NCBI GenBank assembly: GCA_030148805.1
Contig: JASBSS010000013.1
Span: 1-64,000, forward strand
Length of the DNA: 64,000 nt
Reading direction: 5' to 3'
Source of the DNA: Thiogranum sp.
GTDB lineage: Bacteria > Pseudomonadota > Gammaproteobacteria > DSM-19610
The notes below the pieces were generated by a model that saw only the letters and a program-made list of their open reading frames with translations, was not told where the DNA came from and made no database searches. The stretch's first letter is position 1. Every line of letters begins with the position of its first letter. This document shows, piece by piece, positions 19,429 to 29,074 of this stretch. A program made the position numbers and the translations under genes.

Positions 19429-22278
19429 GTGAGCAACTATAAAGACACCCTGAACCTGCCGCAGACCGATTTCCCCATGAAAGCCGGTCTGGCCAAGCGT
19501 GAGCCGGAGACGCTGAAATACTGGGACGACATCGGCCTGTATGGCAAGTTGCGCGAACTGGCGCGCGAACAGGATCGACCGAAATTCATCCTCCACGACG
19601 GACCGCCTTACGCCAACGGCGAAATCCACATCGGTCACGCGGTGAACAAGATCCTCAAGGACATTATCGTCAAGAGCAAGACGCTCGGCGGTTTCGACGC
19701 GCCCTCTGTGCCCGGCTGGGACTGCCACGGCCTGCCGCTCGAACTGAACGTGGAGAAGAAAGTCGGCAAAGTGGGGCAGAAGGTCGACGCCGCCGGCTTT
19801 CGCCGCAAGTGCCGCGACTACGCCGCCAGACAGGTGGACGGCCAGCGCCGGGATTTCATCCGCCTTGGGGTGTTCGGCGACTGGGCGCACCCGTATCTGA
19901 CCATGGATTACCGCTTCGAGGCGTATATCGTGCGCGCCCTGGGCCGTATCATCGCCAACGGCCACCTGCATAAAGGTTACAAGCCCGTACACTGGTGTAC
20001 CGATTGCGGTTCCGCGCTGGCCGAGGCCGAAGTCGAATACGAAGACAAGACCTCGCCGGCAATCGACGTGCGTTTCGGCGTGCTTGACGAAGCGGCCTTG
20101 CTGCAGCGCTGCGCGCCGGCCGCCGACGCCGGCACGGGGCCGATTTCGGTGGTCATCTGGACCACCACACCCTGGACGTTGCCGGCCAACCGCGCGGTGG
20201 CGCTGCACGCCGAGCTGGACTATGTGCTGGTACAGGTCGAACTGGGCCAGGGTCCGGAACGGTTGTTGCTCGCCGAGGCCCTGCTGGAGGCGACCATGCA
20301 GCGCTACGGCGGCGGGGACTATCGGGTGCTGGCCGGCTGCAAAGGCGCGGCGCTGGAACATCTGCGCCTCAGGCATCCGTTCTATGAGCGCGACGTGCCG
20401 CTGATTCTGGGCGAGCATGTGACCACCGAGGCCGGCACGGGGGCGGTGCACACCGCGCCCGGTCATGGTCAGGACGACTATCTGGTGGGACAGCGTTATC
20501 AGCTCGAGGTGGACAATCCGGTGGCCGGTAACGGCGTGTTCCTGGCCGGCACCGAACTGTTCGCCGGCAAGCACGTCTTCGCCGCCAACGACGCCGTGAT
20601 CGAGACGCTGCACCAGCGCGGCGCGCTGGTGCACAGTGCCGGCCTGCGTCACAGCTATCCGCACTGCTGGCGGCACAAGACGCCGATCATTTTCCGCGCC
20701 ACGCCGCAATGGTTCATCAGCATGGAACAGCGCGGCCTGCGGGCCGCCGCCCTGCAGGCTATCGGCGAAGTGCAATGGCTGCCGGGATGGGGCAAGGCGC
20801 GCATCGAGGGTATGGTCGCGGGACGGCCCGACTGGTGTATTTCGCGCCAGCGTACCTGGGGTGTGCCGATCGCACTGTTTGTGCATCGCGAAAGTGGAGA
20901 ACTGCACCCCGACAGCGCGCGTCTGATCGAGGAAATCGCCATGCGCATCGAGCGCCACGGCGTGGACGCCTGGTTCGACCTCGATGCCCAGGAGCTGTTG
21001 GGCGACGCTGCCGGCGACTACGAGAAAATCAATGACACGTTGGATGTCTGGTTCGATTCCGGTACCACCCATCACGCCGTGCTCGAGCGGCGCCCGGAGC
21101 TCGGTTTTCCCGCCGACCTTTATCTCGAAGGTTCCGACCAGCATCGCGGCTGGTTCCAGTCGTCGTTGCTGACCTCGGTGGCCATGCACGCGCGCGCGCC
21201 GTACCGGCAGGCGCTGACGCACGGGTTTACCGTCGACGCCAAGGGTCAGAAAATGTCCAAGTCCAAGGGCAACGTGGTGGCGCCGCAAAAAGTCGTCAAC
21301 AGCCTGGGCGCCGATATTCTGCGCCTGTGGGTGGCCGCGACCGACTATCGCGCCGAGATCACCGTCTCGGATGAAATCCTCAAGCGCGCCGCCGACGCCT
21401 ATCGGCGCATGCGCAATACCGCCCGTTTTCTGCTGGCCAATCTGGTCGGTTTCGACCCGGTGGAGCATGCGCTGGCGCCCGAGGCGATGCTGGTGCTGGA
21501 CCGCTGGGTGGTGGCGCGCACCGCGGCCTTGCAGCAGGAAATCGTCGCCGCTTACGCCGACTACGAGTTTCACCATATCTACCAGAAGGTGCATAATTTC
21601 TGCGCCAACGATCTGGGCGGGTTCTACCTGGACGTCATCAAGGACCGCCAGTACACCACCCAGGCCGACAGCGTGGCGCGGCGCTCGACCCAGACGGCGA
21701 TGTATTTTATCGCCGAGGCGCTGGTGCGCTGGCTGGCGCCGATATTGAGTTTTACCGCCGAGGAGATCTGGCGCCACCTGCCGGGCAAGCGCGAGGAGAG
21801 CGTGTTTCTGGAGACCTGGTTCGAACTGCCGCAGATGTTTCTGCCCGACGAGCCCGAGGCGCAACGCTTCGGTCCGGCATTCTGGGAAGACGTGCTGGCG
21901 GTGCGCGATCTAGTGAAAAAAGAGGCGGAGAAAGTCCGCGTCGCCGGCGACATCGGCTCGTCGCTGGACGCCGAGATCGATTTGTACTGCGACGCGCAGT
22001 GGCTGGAAAAACTCTCGCGTCTGGAGGACGAGCTGCGCTTCGTGCTGATCACTTCTTATGCGCGGGTGCATCCCGCGCAGGAGCGGCCCGATGACGCCTT
22101 GGTGCTGGCGCTGCGCGACAGCACCATCGCGATCCGGGTCGAAGCCTCGGCGCATCCGAAATGTGTTCGTTGCTGGCATCATCGCGAGGACGTCGGCGCG
22201 AGTGCGCAACATCCCGAACTTTGCGGGCGCTGTGTCGCCAATGTCGCCGGTGACGGCGAGCGGCGCCGGTTCGCCTGA
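19429..22278 (+). CDS. ileS: Isoleucyl-tRNA synthetase
   Basis: A 949-residue class I synthetase (E. coli 938). The HIGH-type motif is H-I-G-H within [11 protein letters not shown], and K-M-S-K-S is present at about residue 606. The editing domain lies between, and the C-terminal zinc finger has C-V-R-C and C-G-R-C pairs (about 905-935). The start is GTG at 19429, giving [13 protein letters not shown]. The reading frame is intact. Confidence 0.97.
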   Translation: MSNYKDTLNLPQTDFPMKAGLAKREPETLKYWDDIGLYGKLRELAREQDRPKFILHDGPPYANGEIHIGHAVNKILKDIIVKSKTLGGFDAPSVPGWDCHGLPLELNVEKKVGKVGQKVDAAGFRRKCRDYAARQVDGQRRDFIRLGVFGDWAHPYLTMDYRFEAYIVRALGRIIANGHLHKGYKPVHWCTDCGSALAEAEVEYEDKTSPAIDVRFGVLDEAALLQRCAPAADAGTGPISVVIWTTTPWTLPANRAVALHAELDYVLVQVELGQGPERLLLAEALLEATMQRYGGGDYRVLAGCKGAALEHLRLRHPFYERDVPLILGEHVTTEAGTGAVHTAPGHGQDDYLVGQRYQLEVDNPVAGNGVFLAGTELFAGKHVFAANDAVIETLHQRGALVHSAGLRHSYPHCWRHKTPIIFRATPQWFISMEQRGLRAAALQAIGEVQWLPGWGKARIEGMVAGRPDWCISRQRTWGVPIALFVHRESGELHPDSARLIEEIAMRIERHGVDAWFDLDAQELLGDAAGDYEKINDTLDVWFDSGTTHHAVLERRPELGFPADLYLEGSDQHRGWFQSSLLTSVAMHARAPYRQALTHGFTVDAKGQKMSKSKGNVVAPQKVVNSLGADILRLWVAATDYRAEITVSDEILKRAADAYRRMRNTARFLLANLVGFDPVEHALAPEAMLVLDRWVVARTAALQQEIVAAYADYEFHHIYQKVHNFCANDLGGFYLDVIKDRQYTTQADSVARRSTQTAMYFIAEALVRWLAPILSFTAEEIWRHLPGKREESVFLETWFELPQMFLPDEPEAQRFGPAFWEDVLAVRDLVKKEAEKVRVAGDIGSSLDAEIDLYCDAQWLEKLSRLEDELRFVLITSYARVHPAQERPDDALVLALRDSTIAIRVEASAHPKCVRCWHHREDVGASAQHPELCGRCVANVAGDGERRRFA

Positions 22279-22290
22279 AGCGGTGACTTT

Positions 22291-22779
22291 ATGAATAATA
22301 CCTCCACTCCGTTATGCAAATGGCTGGCGCTTTCGCTGCTGATCGTGGTGCTGGATCAACTGAGCAAATACATCGCCCAGCAACATCTGGGCTACGCCCA
22401 ACCATTGGCCGTGATGCCGTCGTTCAATTTCACCCTGCTGTACAATCGCGGCGCGGCGTTCAGCTTTCTCAGTGACGCCGGTGGCTGGCAACGCTGGTTC
22501 TTCGTCACCGTCTCGCTGTTGGCGTCGATCGCACTGGTGATCTGGCTGAGCCGCCTGCAGCGCCAGCAGCGGCGTCTGGCGCTGGCACTGGCGCTGGTGT
22601 TGGGCGGCGCGCTCGGCAATCTGATCGACCGCCTGTGGCTCGGGCACGTGGTGGATTTCATCCAGCTCTATTACCGCCACTGGTACTACCCCGCCTTCAA
22701 TATCGCCGACTCGGCCATCACCATAGGCGCGGTGCTGTTGATCTGGGACAGTCTGCGCGCGCGACGCGAAGCGCGCTGA
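22291..22779 (+). CDS. lspA: Lipoprotein signal peptidase II
   Basis: A 162-residue four-helix membrane aspartic protease that cleaves prolipoprotein signals. Conserved segments are Y-N-R-G-A-A-F-S-F, G-N-L-I-D-R (first catalytic Asp region), V-V-D-F-I and F-N-I-A-D-S-A-I with the second catalytic Asp. It lies between ileS and fkpB; its substrates would include the lipoprotein at 5006. Confidence 0.96.
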   Translation: MNNTSTPLCKWLALSLLIVVLDQLSKYIAQQHLGYAQPLAVMPSFNFTLLYNRGAAFSFLSDAGGWQRWFFVTVSLLASIALVIWLSRLQRQQRRLALALALVLGGALGNLIDRLWLGHVVDFIQLYYRHWYYPAFNIADSAITIGAVLLIWDSLRARREAR

Positions 22780-22780
22780 G

Positions 22781-23227
22781 ATGCAGATTTCACCCGGTTC
22801 GCAGGTCACGCTGCACTTTTCCCTGCGCCTGGCCGATGGCCTGCTGGTGGAAAGCAGCTTCGACGACCACCCGCTGACCTTCCGGCTCGGCGACGGCACC
22901 CTGGACCACGGTCTCGAGCTGGCCTTGTATGGCCTGCGCGCGCAGGAGCGCCAGACGCTGACGCTGATGCCCGGACAGGCGTTCGGACAGCGCGATGAGA
23001 CGGCGGTGCAGCGCTTGCCGCGGGCGGATTTTCCCGCCGACATGGTGCTCGAAACCGGCCAGATCATCGCCTTCAGCGGCGCCGACGGCGAAACCGTTCC
23101 CGGTGCCGTCGTGGCGCTCGGGGACGACCAGGTCACGGTGGATTTCAACCATCCGCTGGCCGGCCGCGAGATCGTTTTCGAAGTCGAAATCCTGGCGGTG
23201 GAAAACCCCGCCGCAGAGCAGGACTAA
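22781..23227 (+). CDS. fkpB: FKBP-type peptidyl-prolyl isomerase, SlpA type
   Basis: A 148-residue cytoplasmic SlyD/SlpA-like isomerase: L-A-D-G-L-L-V-E-S-S-F-D-D at 17-29, G-D-G-T-L-D-H-G-L-E, and P-G-Q-A-F-G. The inserted IF chaperone domain is present. It starts one base after the lspA stop. Confidence 0.92.
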   Translation: MQISPGSQVTLHFSLRLADGLLVESSFDDHPLTFRLGDGTLDHGLELALYGLRAQERQTLTLMPGQAFGQRDETAVQRLPRADFPADMVLETGQIIAFSGADGETVPGAVVALGDDQVTVDFNHPLAGREIVFEVEILAVENPAAEQD

Positions 23228-23278
23228 GGGGCGCCTCAAGGGGGTATAATCGGGGGCCGTTCAGGCCAGCGACAGACT

Positions 23279-24223
23279 ATGCAACTCTATCTCGCCAATC
23301 CGCGCGGTTTCTGCGCCGGCGTCGACCGCGCCATCGACATCGTCAACCGGGCGCTGGAGATTTTCGGCGCGCCCATCTACGTGCGCCACGAAGTCGTGCA
23401 CAACCGCTATGTGGTCAACGACCTGCGCGCCAAGGGCGCGGTGTTCGTCGATCAGCTGGCGCAGGTGCCCGACGGTGCCACGGTGATTTTCAGCGCTCAC
23501 GGTGTCGCCCGGCGCGTCCGGCGCGAGGCCGAACAGCGCGGCTTGCGCGTCTTCGACGCCACCTGTCCGCTGGTCACCAAGGTCCACCTGGAGGTGGCGC
23601 GCTGCAGCCAGCAGGGCCGCGAGTGCGTGCTCATCGGCCACCAGGGACACCCGGAAGTCGAGGGCACCATGGGCCAGTACGACAGCGGCGCCGGCGGGCG
23701 CATGTATCTGGTGCAGACATTGGAGGACGTACAGCGGCTCGAGGTGCGCTCGGCGCAGTGCCTGAGCTTCGTCACCCAGACCACCCTGTCGGTGGACGAC
23801 ACGGCGCGCATCATCGACGCCCTGCGGCAGCGTTTTCCGGCCATCGAAGTGCCGCGCAAGGACGATATCTGCTATGCCACCCAGAACCGCCAGGACGCCG
23901 TGCGCGAACTGGCCGGACACTGTGACGTGGTGCTGGTGGTGGGTTCGCCCAACAGTTCCAACTCCAACCGCCTGCGCGAACTGGCCGCGCAGCAGGGCGT
24001 GCCGGCCTGGCTGCTCGACGATCCCGAGCAGATCCAGCCCGGGTGGCTGGACGGCAAGCAACGCGTCGGCGTCACCGCGGGTGCCTCTGCGCCGGAATTG
24101 CTGGTGCAGCAGGTGGTGCGGCGCCTGCGCGAATGGGGCGTCGAGACGGCTAACGAGCTCAGCGGGCGCGAGGAGACCGTCACCTTCGCACTGCCACGCG
24201 AGCTGCGCGCCAACGCCGACTAG
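23279..24223 (+). CDS. ispH: 4-hydroxy-3-methylbut-2-enyl diphosphate reductase
   Basis: A 314-residue iron-sulfur enzyme giving IPP and DMAPP at the end of the MEP pathway. The three cluster cysteines are visible: G-F-C-A-G-V-D-R (Cys12), [11 protein letters not shown] and [22 protein letters not shown] is also diagnostic. It ends the operon and its stop directly abuts the stop of the reverse-strand gene. Confidence 0.96.
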   Translation: MQLYLANPRGFCAGVDRAIDIVNRALEIFGAPIYVRHEVVHNRYVVNDLRAKGAVFVDQLAQVPDGATVIFSAHGVARRVRREAEQRGLRVFDATCPLVTKVHLEVARCSQQGRECVLIGHQGHPEVEGTMGQYDSGAGGRMYLVQTLEDVQRLEVRSAQCLSFVTQTTLSVDDTARIIDALRQRFPAIEVPRKDDICYATQNRQDAVRELAGHCDVVLVVGSPNSSNSNRLRELAAQQGVPAWLLDDPEQIQPGWLDGKQRVGVTAGASAPELLVQQVVRRLREWGVETANELSGREETVTFALPRELRANAD

Positions 24224-25138
24224 TCAAAACGTCGTCGGCGTCAGCGGCGGTATTTTTTCCATCACCTCGAAGGCGTCATGGCGCACGTGATTGTGGCGCA
24301 TCTGTTCGCGGACCCCGCTTTCGCTGAGCTTTCCCTGTTGCAGGCATTCCTTTAGCAGGGCGAAAAACAAGCGCTCCTGCAGCGGGTCCGGGTGCGGCCG
24401 GTAGTGCCCCAGAAACGCGTATTCGCCGAACCACTTGCGACGCAGTTTCATCACCCAGGCCAGCGGTGGGAAATAGGGAAACTTCTCCCGCGGACGGTGA
24501 TCGATGGGCAAACCGGTTTTCCACGGCTGCGTTTTGCGCTTGGTGGTATGCAGCATGCGCGTGGCCGTGCTCAATTTGTCAAAGTCGTTCCATTCGTTTT
24601 CAAACAGACCAATAGTTTCGGCGGGCTCGGTTTTCAGGCAAATCCAGCGCATGTAGTCGCGCCTGCCGGTGAACATCTGGTTGAACTGTTCCTCCACCTG
24701 CCAGTGTCTCAGCCGGGCGTTGTCCAGCAGCATGACGCTGCTGGCCATGCAGCGGTCGAATCTCCCTTTGCTGCCGGTGCGCGCCCGACAGAGAATGGCT
24801 TTGCCCCCCATGTCGCGCGAGAGCAGTTCCCAGACATCGGCCACGGCGAAGACGTCCGGATCGATCACCAGGGCGCGGCCCTGCTAGTCAATCAGCCGCG
24901 GCGGCATGAAGCGCAGCGGCGTGAAGGACTGCAGGTCGTCGTTCAGCCAGGGGCGGCGCATGCCGTCGCGCAGGTAGAGCTGTCCCTCGCGGGCGGCGAA
25001 GAAGGCATAGTCTTTGAGCTGAATGATTCTGACGTCGAACTGGTCGTTGTGGCGCGAGTAGCGCCGCAGCGCGTGCTCGGCCACAATGGCGCCGACTATC
25101 TGCTTGTGGTTGGTGTGAATAAAAACGCAAGGCTTCAT
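24224..25138 (-). pseudogene. Glycosyltransferase-like protein interrupted by an in-frame TAG
   Basis: Two segments lie in one reading frame. Residues 1-84 from ATG 25138 (M-K-P-C-V-F-I-H-T-N-H-K-Q) stop at TAG 24886-24884. The frame then continues as Q-G-R-A-L-V-I-D-P-D-V-F-A-V to TGA 24224, giving about 304 residues if the TAG is read. A single TAT or TAC (Tyr) to TAG change would explain it. The V-I-D-P-D-V-F segment looks like the D-x-D nucleotide-sugar site of GT-A glycosyltransferases, and a Trp/Tyr-rich C-terminal half follows. I do not recognise the exact family. It sits between ispH and a DUF302 gene. Confidence 0.65.
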
Positions 25139-25193
25139 GAGCTGCGCTCCTGTGTTTTGTTCCGACCTCGCGCGAGGCGGGCACCAGGCAGCA

Positions 25194-25652
25194 TTATTTC
25201 GCCTGACGCAATTCGTCCATAATGGCGGTCACGTCCTTTTCCCAGCGCTCGAATATCGGTTTCAGCGCCGGATTGGGAAACAGGCTTTCCAGCATGCGTG
25301 GATGGCTGCTGACCAGAATAGCCTGATCGCCCTCGGCGAAAATGGTGATGTTCAATGGCAGAAACGGGATCAGTTCCGGGGTGGTGGAGGCCACCTGTTT
25401 GATTTCATCGTACTTGCCGAAGTAGACCACGCGGTACATGTCGCTGGGGTAGTCGCGCCGTTGCAGGTTTTCGTTGACCTGTTGCAGGCGGGTAATACGG
25501 TAGCCGCGCGCGGATATCGCGCTTTGCAGCAGCGCCATGGCTTCCGGAAACAGTTTGTCGGCGCGCGCCATCAGCAGGCCGTCGGCGGCGGCCGGAGCGC
25601 CGGGCAGTAAAAACATAGTGGCGAGGATCAGGCGGCGCAGCAGGCGGGTCAT
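25194..25652 (-). CDS. Secreted DUF302 protein
   Basis: A 152-residue protein with a signal peptide (L-I-L-A-T-M-F-L-L-P-G-A-P-A-A-A) followed by one DUF302 domain. Recognisable parts are A-L-L-Q-S-A-I-S-A-R-G-Y, Y-R-V-V-Y-F-G-K and L-P-L-N-I-T-I-F, where DUF302 proteins usually read lipid- or metal-like pockets of unknown role. The start ATG 25652 overlaps the upstream cytochrome stop as ATGA, so the two are coupled. Function is unknown. Confidence 0.75.
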   Translation of the reverse strand: MTRLLRRLILATMFLLPGAPAAADGLLMARADKLFPEAMALLQSAISARGYRITRLQQVNENLQRRDYPSDMYRVVYFGKYDEIKQVASTTPELIPFLPLNITIFAEGDQAILVSSHPRMLESLFPNPALKPIFERWEKDVTAIMDELRQAK

Positions 25653-26695
25653 AAGGTGGCCTCGTCCATAATCGCGGCGTAGCTCTCGCGCATGCGTTCG
25701 CACAGCCGGTTGAGTTCGGAATTGTTGAACAGCCGGCTCAGCACCTTTGGGTTGACCGACATTACCTCCACTTGGCCGTCATGCTCGACGATAGTGATGC
25801 GGCAGGGAAGGAACATGCCGACGCGCGGGTCCACGGCCAGGGCCTGATTCAGCAGGCTGATGTTGCAGAAGTAGACGATGATCTGTTTTTTGTTTTCCTT
25901 CTCCGCCGCCGTCAGCCCATAGTCCAGCGACTGCACCCGGCCGTAAAAGAAATTGTTGTTACTCACCGCCTTTTTCACGTTTTCCACCGTGGTGTTCAGG
26001 TCGTAGGGAGAGCGGCGGATCATCACCGGGCTTTGCGCCGGCAGCACTTGCGCCGATGCCGCCGGTGGCTGGGCGGCGAAACCGCGCACATAGCTGACGA
26101 TGTCGTCGATGTCCGCCTCACTGAGACCCTGCTTTAGAAAAGAGGACATCGGCGTGCCTTTGCGCCCGTTGATCAAGGTTGCCTTGATCATGGCGTCGGG
26201 TGCCGCGGCCAGGAAGCCGGGATTATGCAGAGCCGGCGCCATGATCGGCAGATCGCGCGGGCGGGAAAAAGTCACCCCGGTACCTTCACCGCCAGCGCCC
26301 TGCTTGCCATGGCAGGCGGCGCAATATTGAGCGAACAGCCGCTCGCCGTGCCGCGCATCGCCAGTGATCGGCTCGGCGGAATAAGTGGCGCCGGCCCCGG
26401 GGTTCCAGGCGCGTACATAGCGCACCAGCGCTTCGACCTGGGCGTCCGTCAGATGGGGGAAGGCCGGCATCACCCTGCCCGGGCGGCCGAGACGAATCGT
26501 GCGTCGCAGGTAGTCGTCGCTGATGCTCGCCTGGAACGAGGGCAGGGCCAGTGGTACGCCGATGCCGCCGTTGCCGTTTTCGCCGTGGCAGGCGGCGCAA
26601 TTACGACCATAGAGGGTGGCGCCGTCGGCGGTTTCCGCCTGCGCGGCACCGCTGGCCAGAGCGAGTACAACAATTGCCCCAAGACGGCTGATCAT
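25649..26695 (-). CDS. Periplasmic dihaem c-type cytochrome fused to a DUF302 domain
   Basis: A 348-residue secreted protein. After a 20-residue signal peptide there are two class I cytochrome c domains, each with C-A-A-C-H (Cys33-Cys36-His37 and Cys125-Cys128-His129) and likely Met ligands in M-P-A-F-P and M-S-S-F-L. A DUF302 domain fills about 230-335 and contains Cys residues in V-Y-F-C-N-I and L-P-C-R-I. The gene precedes and overlaps a second DUF302 gene. The ATG at 26695 follows AAAGGAAAGG. An FNR-type box (26759-26772) lies about 70 bases upstream, suggesting low-oxygen control. Role unknown; electron transfer to or from a DUF302 ligand is inference. Confidence 0.85.
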   Translation of the reverse strand: MISRLGAIVVLALASGAAQAETADGATLYGRNCAACHGENGNGGIGVPLALPSFQASISDDYLRRTIRLGRPGRVMPAFPHLTDAQVEALVRYVRAWNPGAGATYSAEPITGDARHGERLFAQYCAACHGKQGAGGEGTGVTFSRPRDLPIMAPALHNPGFLAAAPDAMIKATLINGRKGTPMSSFLKQGLSEADIDDIVSYVRGFAAQPPAASAQVLPAQSPVMIRRSPYDLNTTVENVKKAVSNNNFFYGRVQSLDYGLTAAEKENKKQIIVYFCNISLLNQALAVDPRVGMFLPCRITIVEHDGQVEVMSVNPKVLSRLFNNSELNRLCERMRESYAAIMDEATL

Positions 26696-26758
26696 AGCCT
26701 TTCCTTTTTGTTCCCGCAGGCGAGGGTTTTCATTCTAGAGCCACAGGAGCGGCAGATT

Positions 26759-26772
26759 TTGACGTAGATCAA
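26759..26772. promoter_or_regulatory. FNR/Anr-type box, cytochrome-DUF302 side
   Basis: TTGAC-GTAG-ATCAA matches the FNR/Anr consensus TTGAT-N4-ATCAA at nine of ten fixed bases. Its centre is 70 bases upstream of the cytochrome-DUF302 ATG. A class II activator site would place transcription near 26724. Confidence 0.6.
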
Positions 26773-26852
26773 AGCCGCGTTCGTCGAGCTTCGAGATGCG
26801 CTGTCCGTTGCGCTCGTCGCGGTTTGGGCGTAGCTGCCCCGTCGCTCGCGGT

Positions 26853-26866
26853 TTGACCCAGGTCAA
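26853..26866. promoter_or_regulatory. FNR/Anr/Dnr-type box, hemN side
   Basis: TTGAC-CCAG-GTCAA is a perfect palindrome and a common variant of the FNR-family site. Its centre lies 61 bases before the hemN ATG, so a -41.5 geometry would start transcription around 26901. hemN is a classical Anr/FNR target. Confidence 0.6.
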
Positions 26867-26920
26867 GCCGCCCGATGCGCAGCGGCCTTAAGCTATGCGC
26901 AACTTTTCCGGAGTTCGCCC

Positions 26921-28303
26921 ATGTTCGACCATCGAGTGGAATTCGACGCCGATCTGATCCGCCGTTATGAAGGCCGCGGGCCACGCTATACCTCATACCC
27001 GACGGCCGTCGAGTTCACGCCCGCGGTGGATGCCGAGGTGTGCCGGCAATGGCTGGCGCGGAGCAACGGCGCGGCGCGTCCGCTATCTTTGTACCTGCAC
27101 ATTCCTTTTTGCGCGCATGTCTGCTACTACTGCGGCTGCAATAAAGTGGTCACGGCCAATCGCGCCAGGGCGAAGGAATATCTGCAACGGCTGGAGCGCG
27201 AGATCCGCCTGCGCGCGGCGCTGCTCGATCCCGGGCGGCGGGTCGAGCAGTTGCACTGGGGCGGCGGCACGCCGACGTTTCTCGACGATGCGCAGATCCG
27301 TGGCCTGATGCAAACGCTGGCTGAGCACTTCCAGCTGGCCGACGACGACAGCGGCGAGTTCTCCATCGAGATCGACCCGCGCGAGCTGCGCGCGAACACC
27401 CTGGCGGTATTGCGCGACTGTGGCTTCAACCGCATCAGCATCGGCGTGCAGGACTTCGATTCGCGGGTGCAGCAGGCCGTGCACCGGCAGCAAAGCGAAG
27501 CGCAGACGCTAGGCGCGCTGGCGCAGGCCCGAAACCTGGGTTTTCGTTCGGTGAATATCGATTTGATGTATGGGTTGCCGCTGCAGACGGCGGACAGTTT
27601 CGCCGTCACCCTGGACAAGATCGTCCAGGCGCGGCCCGAGCGCATCTCGGTGTTCGCCTACGCCCATTTGCCCGAGCGCTTCCCGCCGCAGCGGCGCATC
27701 CGCGACCAAGACCTGCCGGACGCCGCCGCCCGGCTGGAATTGCTGGCGCTGAGTATTGAACGGCTGACCGCCGCCGGCTATCAATACATAGGTATGGATC
27801 ACTTCGCGCTGGCCGACGACGAACTTGCTCGCGCGCAGCGTCTCGGCACGCTGCAACGCAACTTCCAGGGCTATGCCACCCACGCGGGGACCGACCTGAT
27901 CGGCATGGGCGTCAGCGCGATCAGTGCCAGCGCCGACGGGTTTAGTCAGAACCAGGTGGCGTTGGATGCTTACTATCACGAACTGGATGCCGACCGCCTA
28001 CCGGTTGCCAGGGGGGTAGAGCTAAGTGCCGACGATCGGTTGCGCGCTGCGGTCATCCAGCAACTGATCTGCCACAACTGTCTGCCCATTGAGCAGTTCG
28101 AAGCGGTTCACCAGGTGGCGTTCGAGCGCTATTTTGCCGCCGAACTGGCGTTGCTCGCGCCACTGCAGGCCGACGGGCTGCTACAGCTGGAAACGCACGC
28201 GCTGACGGTGACGCCGCGCGGGCGACTGCTGATCCGCACTATCTGCGCTGTGTTCGATCGTTACCGGCGCGCCCGCGCGCGTCCCTGCGCGGCAATGATT
28301 TGA
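26921..28303 (+). CDS. hemN: Oxygen-independent coproporphyrinogen III oxidase
   Basis: A 460-residue radical-SAM enzyme for anaerobic haem synthesis. The cluster motif C-A-H-V-C-Y-Y-C-G-C is at about residues 64-73, preceded by the HemN hallmark G-P-R-Y-T-S-Y-P-T-A. W-G-G-G-T-P-T, S-I-G-V-Q-D-F and Y-Q-Y-I-G-M-D-H-F-A-L also match true HemN, as against HemW. It diverges from the cytochrome-DUF302 operon, consistent with shared low-oxygen control and haem demand. Confidence 0.96.
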   Translation: MFDHRVEFDADLIRRYEGRGPRYTSYPTAVEFTPAVDAEVCRQWLARSNGAARPLSLYLHIPFCAHVCYYCGCNKVVTANRARAKEYLQRLEREIRLRAALLDPGRRVEQLHWGGGTPTFLDDAQIRGLMQTLAEHFQLADDDSGEFSIEIDPRELRANTLAVLRDCGFNRISIGVQDFDSRVQQAVHRQQSEAQTLGALAQARNLGFRSVNIDLMYGLPLQTADSFAVTLDKIVQARPERISVFAYAHLPERFPPQRRIRDQDLPDAAARLELLALSIERLTAAGYQYIGMDHFALADDELARAQRLGTLQRNFQGYATHAGTDLIGMGVSAISASADGFSQNQVALDAYYHELDADRLPVARGVELSADDRLRAAVIQQLICHNCLPIEQFEAVHQVAFERYFAAELALLAPLQADGLLQLETHALTVTPRGRLLIRTICAVFDRYRRARARPCAAMI

Positions 28304-28315
28304 GACCGCGCTTAC

Positions 28316-28696
28316 CTACCAGCAATCGATGCCGCCGCCGTTGTCTGTCTTAACGTTCGCCTGGTCCACGGTGAGGACACCGCAGGGGTCGCTGCTCTGT
28401 GCGCCGGTGGGTGTCGCGGTCAGGGTGAAGGTGCTGGCGGTCGCCGAGTAGGCCAGATTGTAGTAGCCCTCGTCCGAGTGGGCGGGGATGGTTGCGCCGA
28501 CATAGGTGCCATTCTGGGTGAAGAACCGTTCAGCCAGCTGCACACCCATGAGCAACGCGGTCTTGCCATCGGCGCGGTGCGATTTCTGCACCTGGTCGCG
28601 ATAGGCCGGATAGGCGATGGCGGCGAGGATGCCGACGATGGCCACCACGATCATCAGTTCGATCAGGGTGAAGCCCTTGTGATGCGCTCTGTTCAT
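28316..28696 (-). CDS. pilE: Type IV pilus minor pilin PilE
   Basis: A 126-residue prepilin with leader M-N-R-A-H-H-K-G and processing site G/F-T-L-I-E-L, Glu5 of the mature form and a hydrophobic helix. The C-terminal Cys pair (D-P-C-G, D-C-W) fits a D-region disulfide. It is the last gene of fimT-pilV-pilW-pilX-pilY1-pilY2-pilE, the Pseudomonas order. Minor pilins prime pilus assembly in the inner membrane. Confidence 0.92.
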   Translation of the reverse strand: MNRAHHKGFTLIELMIVVAIVGILAAIAYPAYRDQVQKSHRADGKTALLMGVQLAERFFTQNGTYVGATIPAHSDEGYYNLAYSATASTFTLTATPTGAQSSDPCGVLTVDQANVKTDNGGGIDCW

Positions 28697-28731
28697 GGTT
28701 TTATAAGCTCCTTTCTAGTCACTGGATGCAC

Positions 28732-29049
28732 TCAGTCGAGATAGATCCAGATTTCCGCTATTTTGGGGATGGCGTTGTTGCCGTCCAACGGCGAAGTGCG
28801 GAACCCGACGTGGGTGCCGTTGACCAGCGCGTCCCTGGACACAAAACCCTTGCCCATCGGCGCGTGGACCACGGTCCTGTCGTCGATCCGGTAAAAGCTG
28901 CCCTCGATCATCATGCCGCTGCCGTCGGCGCTGATTTCGCTGATCACTCCGGTGCGCGTCTGATCGTCGGCCAGCAACCGCGCCGGTGAAAGCGCGATGG
29001 CCAGTCCCAGCAGGCAAGCTGCCGTTATACCTCGTCTCATGTTGATCAT
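28732..29049 (-). CDS. pilY2: PilY2-like secreted protein
   Basis: A 105-residue protein with a signal peptide (A-C-L-L-G-L-A-I-A-L-S-P-A-R-L-L-A) and a small beta-rich domain: G-V-I-S-E-I-S-A-D-G and Y-R-I-D-D-R-T-V-V-H. Position between pilY1 and pilE and size match PilY2 of Pseudomonas, a poorly understood pilus biogenesis factor. Sequence similarity alone would be weak support. Confidence 0.65.
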   Translation of the reverse strand: MINMRRGITAACLLGLAIALSPARLLADDQTRTGVISEISADGSGMMIEGSFYRIDDRTVVHAPMGKGFVSRDALVNGTHVGFRTSPLDGNNAIPKIAEIWIYLD

Positions 29050-29074
29050 TTCAATCTCTCCCGCAGTCGCGATG

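Noticed and set aside
19363-21864. Long minus-strand open frame of 833 codons opposite ileS
   Set aside because: It lies fully antisense to a well-conserved ileS, has no recognisable domain and reflects the codon bias of high-GC DNA.
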